From positions 19,440,127 to 19,504,126 of the forward strand of contig NC_060062.1 of assembly GCF_020283565.1 (NCBI RefSeq): a stretch of DNA of 64,000 nucleotides, given 5' to 3'. The stretch comes from Trifolium pratense. Lineage: Eukaryota; Streptophyta; Magnoliopsida; Fabales; Fabaceae. The notes below the pieces were generated by a model, which saw only the letters and a list, made by a program, of their open reading frames with translations, was not told where the DNA came from and ran no database searches. Both the position numbers and the translations under genes were made by a program. This document shows, one piece after another, positions 60,001-64,000 of this stretch; within the stretch, counting starts at the first letter, position 1, and each line of letters begins with the position of its first letter.

Positions 60001-60966
60001 TCAAGCACTTTTGATGAAGGAGACAACTTGATTAAGCAAAACCTTAGCTTTCTCACATGATGGATTGAACATATGAAACACATGATCCTCATCCTCTGTT
60101 TCAATCACTTCAACAATACCACCCCAACCAGTTTTTTCAAGCAACTCTTTATAATACCAACCCCTATCCTTCAACAAATCTTTCTCAGCAACACAAATAA
60201 GCACTCTCTTACAACCCAAACTCCCCAAATTCGGATCTTTAGCCGGGTTAATTAACGGGTCATCGGATCCACTCGTGGCTGGACATGTAAAACGCCATAA
60301 ATTATGAATCAATTCTACATGTTCAGCCCGATTCGATTCTGACCCAATTGGATCCACACCCCAAAAATAAGGATGAATATAAACAAGCCCTTCAAGATTC
60401 ACACCATCCAATTTTTCTTTCCCGACCCGAAGACCCAAATAGTGTGAAATATTAGCACCAGCACTGTCACCTCCTAAGAACACTTTCTCAAAATCTGCAT
60501 ATTGATTCAACCATTCATCAGAGCCATTTCCATTAACATGTGAAGCAACCCATTTGAGTGCAAGCCATGAATCTTCATAAGCAATAGGAACAGGGTGTTC
60601 TGGTGCTCTTCTGTAGTTAACAGAGACACCAATAACGTTAGCAAGTGAAGTAACAGAGTTGAGATAGTTATGGTAATTCGGCGAGAAAGCGGTTTCGATG
60701 CAGAAAGCACCACCGTGGAAGTAAACAAGGAGAGGGAGTTTTTGGGTTGGTGGGTAGGTGGTTTTGGGAATGAAAAGTCTTGCTGATATGTCATGTTCTT
60801 CGGAGATTATAACATCTTTTGATTCAACGTTTGTTGTTGGATCAAGGGATGGTGGAACAACCTCTTCACCCATTAGTCTTTCAAGATGACCGTTTTTGTA
60901 TAGTTTAAGGATCGGTGTTAGATCAACGGCTATTTCATCGTCTATGGTGGAGGAGGTTGAATCCAT
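60001..60966 (-). CDS. CXE-type carboxylesterase, inverted paralogue
   Basis: Intronless, 321 residues, minus strand. HGGA is at 84-87 and YRRAPEHPVP at 118-127; GDSAG at 166-170 places Ser168; Asp263 is in VAEKD and His295 is the base. It aligns without gaps to most of the gene at 57176 and shares long identical stretches (SRGSDEWLNQYADFEKVFL-like core; DLLKDRGWYYKELLEK). The sequence before the catalytic His is EDED-H-VFH instead of KGEG-H or EGEG-H in the neighbours, an acidic change next to the active site. There is no targeting signal. The leader to the right contains no clear TATA box. A soluble esterase of unknown substrate. Confidence 0.93.
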   Translation of the reverse strand: MDSTSSTIDDEIAVDLTPILKLYKNGHLERLMGEEVVPPSLDPTTNVESKDVIISEEHDISARLFIPKTTYPPTQKLPLLVYFHGGAFCIETAFSPNYHNYLNSVTSLANVIGVSVNYRRAPEHPVPIAYEDSWLALKWVASHVNGNGSDEWLNQYADFEKVFLGGDSAGANISHYLGLRVGKEKLDGVNLEGLVYIHPYFWGVDPIGSESNRAEHVELIHNLWRFTCPATSGSDDPLINPAKDPNLGSLGCKRVLICVAEKDLLKDRGWYYKELLEKTGWGGIVEVIETEDEDHVFHMFNPSCEKAKVLLNQVVSFIKSA

Positions 60967-61149
60967 GTTGGATAACGGTTGTTGTGTGCAGTGTATGAGA
61001 AAGGGTTTACTGAGTTACAGAGCAGGATGAAGGGGATAATACGATTTATTAAGGCGTTGATGATGTAGACTGTCTGAATAGTTTAGATCTCAATTTATGT
61101 GACCTTATCAAAATTGGTGATGCCGATAATCAAAGTGGTTGAATTCTTG

Positions 61150-61320
61150 ATTCGGAGCACTAGTTAATCATATATTAATCGTATTTAAAAAGAAAATAAA
61201 TAATAAAGTTAATGATAAAATAGAATAACTTTTTACATCATTAAAATATTGAATGTATAATTTATCAAATAAAATTTTCATATTTATATGTTTAACTAGT
61301 GCCTGAGGCACTGTTTAACG
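61150..61320. mobile_element. Short MITE related to the 52119 element
   Basis: The left end CGGAGCACTAGTTAATCAT and the right end ATGTTTAACTAGTGCCTGAGG are inverted, sharing GCACTAGTTAA with the ends of the 4.2-kb element at 52119-56340. The core is AT-rich. Confidence 0.5.
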
Positions 61321-61329
61321 TTTTCCAAC

Positions 61330-61566
61330 ATATAAAGGTCTATTTGGAATAGTTTAATTCTGAACTTATTCAAAATAATTTACGCAGATAAATAAGTTTT
61401 TTTTTTAAGTATTATTATAAGTTTGTTAGGTAATTTATGATAAAATAGCTTTTAAAAAAATATAGTTTTTATTAGTGGCAATTTATAAATTAATATAAAA
61501 GCTTATTTATCCACATAAGTTATTTTGCATAAGCTCAAAAATAAGCTATTACAGACGGGTCCAAAA
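61330..61566. mobile_element. Tourist-like MITE, inverted relative of 28835-29051
   Basis: It starts GGTCTATTTGGAATAG and ends with GCATAAGCTCAAAAATAAGC followed by GACGGGTCC. The words occur inverted in the element at 28835, including ATTATTATAAGTTT and ATATAGTTTTTATTAGTG. Confidence 0.5.
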
Positions 61567-62204
61567 CAGCCAATTATGGAATTTTATTCCCCGCGACACA
61601 GAGATTCTGTCCCTGAAAGTTTATCAAAATAATATTTATAAATGTATATTTAAGAACTTTATAAATTATGTTTAATTATTTTATTTTATTTTTTGATAAA
61701 GAGCATCTAGACATTAGAGATAAGGCCGGCTTCGCCCCTATCCTTTGTCAATATCTCTTTATTATATTAAAAAAAAAGGAAAAAAATGTTCTCTTTATTA
61801 TTAGGCTGTTGTCACGGGATCAGTTAATTTCCCTCTAGGTTCATTCAATTAATGTGATCAATACTAAACAATGAAGAATTAAAACCAAGACAAATATAGA
61901 AAATAACGTAATAACAATTGAGCATAAACTTTATCTAACCAGGGTTACATGTCTCAAGCATTCATAAGGGAGTTCATCTACTCGACCTAACATAAGAAAA
62001 ATAAATTACAAAGACAATAAAGAAAAGAACCTTATTGGCATTGGAGTTCCTTGACCCTCCTTGCCTCATCCTTAGAGTTCTCTTAACTCTCTCTTGAGTA
62101 TCACTATTGTTGAGTGATTTCTGAATGAATAATAGTGAAGGAGGAGGGTTCTATTTATAGTTTTTAAGCTGGATTTGGGCTTTTTTTGCGCATCCATCGT
62201 ACTC

Positions 62205-62530
62205 ATCGTGGCCACGATGGCATGTAATTTTTCCTCATCGTGACCACGATGGATCATATCGTGGTACGATGGAAGATTTTCTTCAGATTTTTTGTTTTTC
62301 TTCAACCGCCTTTATCGTGGCCACGATGGCGTGTAATTTTTCCTCATCGTGACCACGATGGATCATATCGTGGTACGATGGAAGATTTTCTTCAGATTTT
62401 TTGTTTTTCTTCAACCGCCTTTATCGTGCCACGATGACAAGTCATCGTGGTACGATCGAAAAAATTTGTTGCAGATTTTCTTCAATTTAATCCGCCTTCT
62501 CATCGCACCACGCTGGATCTCATCGTAGGT
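62205..62530. repeat. 109-bp tandem repeat with ATCGTGG/CCACGAT palindromes
   Basis: ATCGTGGCCACGATGG begins units at 62205 and 62314, and ATCGTGCCACGATGAC at 62423: period 109 bp. Each unit holds three copies of ATCGTG(N)CCACGAT or ATCGTGGTACGAT and the spacer GAAGATTTTCTTCAGATTTT. The first two units are nearly identical; the third is shortened and diverged. Confidence 0.9.
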
Positions 62531-62704
62531 ACGATGGATTGTGCTGTTTATTATGTTTTTGTCCTTTTTTTATGCTTTTTCCACTTTTCTTGCTTCTAGG
62601 CAAAGTAACTTCACTTTTCCAGGTATTTGCTTGCTTTTGGGCTTCAATTGCTATTTAAAATACCCTAAATTACTACTAAAAACATCATATAATTGACCGT
62701 CATC

Positions 62705-63895
62705 ACGTATCTACCCAATAACCAATCAGAATAAGTCATATCTGAAGTAAAACTTGGTTAAAAATTAGTTATGGATAACACATGGAAATCTATTTATGGG
62801 GCTTGTTATAATCGGTTATTTAATAAATAGAGTAGTGTAGATCTCACCTATATATAAATTACTTTAGCTTCATGTCTAAACTTACCTGATGAGAACGGGT
62901 GTGGCTGGTGGTGAAGGGGGGGGGGGGGGGGGGGGGGGGGATTGGGTTGTACTTGCAGACACTCTGACGCTCAAGTTGGTATTTGCGTGAAATGGAAGTT
63001 TTAAAGTTAGGATAGAATGTATCTGATTCCTGTGCACGAGAGAAGTATATATAGTTCCCAACGGGAAACCAATACCATCAATGCGCAATTGCGACATCAA
63101 TCGTTATCCGAATAACGGCTGAAAAGTCATGATTAACAGTAAATGTCAATTATTCTGTTGACCTTCGTTACATAAGAACTAACTTTTGTGGCCGTTGGGC
63201 AGGAGATCGTTGCTGAGCCATCGCCATATTAGGCTGAATTCGACATCCAAGTGGGCCAAATTCGACATTGATTTGGGCTTAGGCCCATTTATTTTTTTAT
63301 TTTTTTTGTAAGAACCATATATTTTCTGAACAAAATCAAACTCTTCTTTTCATTTTCAAATAAATAAATTCACTCAAAATCCAGTTTTTCCAACCAAACA
63401 TACACTATAAAAACAAGAAACCCTCGGTTGATTTTCTTCACTATCTCTCAATTCCATTTCAATGGATTCAAGCTCTAGCGAAATAGCTCAGGATCTCTCA
63501 CCCCTACTCAAAATCTACAAAGATGGTCGCATAGAGAGACTCTTAGGATGTGAAATCATTCCCCCATCTTTTGATCCAACAACAAACGTTGAATCAAAAG
63601 ACATCTTAATCTCAAAAGACCAAAACATATCCACAAGAATCTTCATTCCTAAACCCAACAACAAAAATCCAATCCAAAACCTTAAAAAACTCCCTCTCCT
63701 TGTTTACTTCCATGGTGGTGGTTTCTGCATAGAAACATCATCATCACCACAGTACCACAATTTCCTTAACTCCATTGTTTCTCAAGCTCAAATAATAGCA
63801 GTTTCAGTTGATTACAGAAGAGCACCAGAACATCCTCTTCCTATTGCATACGAAGATTCATGGACTTCTCTCAAATGGGTCGCTTCTCATTTAAA
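62705..63895 (+). repeat. Duplicate copy of the 56442-57630 segment
   Basis: It matches the source segment from the upstream LTR-like block through TATA box, leader and 145 codons, with scattered substitutions, small indels and one large change: a 25-base G run where the source has GTGGGG. Identity ends abruptly after TCTCATTTAAAT at 63895. Confidence 0.92.
62916..62940. repeat. Homopolymer of 25 G
   Basis: An uninterrupted run of G in the duplicated LTR-like block; the parent copy has only four G at the same place (about 56656). Either real slippage or an assembly error. Confidence 0.8.
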
Positions 63896-63911
63896 TAGAG
63901 TGTACTTTTAG
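63462..63911 (+). pseudogene. 5'-only duplicate of a CXE carboxylesterase
   Basis: The first 145 codons are nearly identical to the gene at 57176 (for example Ala58 is Thr here). The sequence then departs after His-Leu-Asn and stops four codons later (RVYF, TAG/TAA region at 63909). HGGG (84-87) and APEHPLP are kept, but the GDSAG nucleophile, the Asp and the His are absent, so no esterase can be made. TATA box and leader are intact, so it could be transcribed. Only 89 bp remain after the stop. The other half may therefore be lost, or lie beyond the window after an insertion. Confidence 0.85.
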
Positions 63912-64000
63912 TTCCATCATCAAATTTTTAGACATTAATTATCCTCTTTTTGAACACATGGCAACACCTTAAGCAAGGGTAATTTAGACTTATCCATAAT

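Larger units (their letters stand above)
60967..62704. other. Intergenic region with MITEs and a 109-bp tandem repeat
   Basis: It holds the promoter of the minus-strand carboxylesterase (first few hundred bp), two MITE-like elements (61150-61320, 61330-61566) and a tandem repeat (62205-62530). No gene is supported. Confidence 0.5.

Overview
This is plant nuclear DNA, most likely from a legume close to Medicago. The reasons are AT-rich intergenic DNA, GT-AG introns, families common in plants (RBP45/47, DUF1645, class-III carboxylesterases), and repeat types common in legumes: tRNA-like SINEs, Stowaway MITEs, Helitrons ending in a GTGCA hairpin plus CTAG, and Ty3/gypsy LTRs. The genus is an inference. 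No CRISPR array, operon or bacterial sequence was seen.

Protein genes, left to right. A decayed MYB/SANT-like fragment (about 0.4-0.8 kb, minus). A five-exon ZOP1-like splicing/RdDM factor (4978-9648, plus). An intronless DUF1645 protein (14716-15696, minus). A six-exon RBP45/RBP47-type protein with three RRMs (21979-26456, minus). A six-exon membrane-anchored sulfotransferase (31046-38513, minus). A cluster of intronless CXE carboxylesterases: 48250-49173 plus, 57176-58144 plus, 60001-60966 minus, and a 5'-only duplicate at 63462-63911 plus. All multi-exon models were joined by hand from GT/AG sites and reading phase; each gives one uninterrupted frame.

The rest is mostly transposon-derived. 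Two Helitrons (1772-2706 minus, 33311-34647 plus) share matching ends, and the first keeps a piece of helicase. The 7.5 kb sulfotransferase gene has its long introns filled by a LINE 3' end, a SINE with a 17-bp target duplication, a Helitron and a broken chromodomain-type gypsy element. The most complex block is 44056-47863. It has ends like PIF/Harbinger (Tourist) elements with a TTA target duplication. It encloses a hAT-type MITE with an exact 8-bp target duplication, a 399-bp foldback, and a 1.7-kb element with roughly 75-bp inverted ends carrying six 28-bp hairpin units. The last two both lie inside (TA)n runs.

The carboxylesterase cluster is the main functional theme. The three full copies keep the HGG(G/A) oxyanion motif and a Ser-Asp-His triad. 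About 1.2 kb covering a promoter, an LTR-like upstream block and the first half of the 57176 gene recurs at 62705-63895, where a 25-G run has appeared. I found no convincing new biological system; the nested-element block and the duplicated carboxylesterase promoter deserve the closest look.
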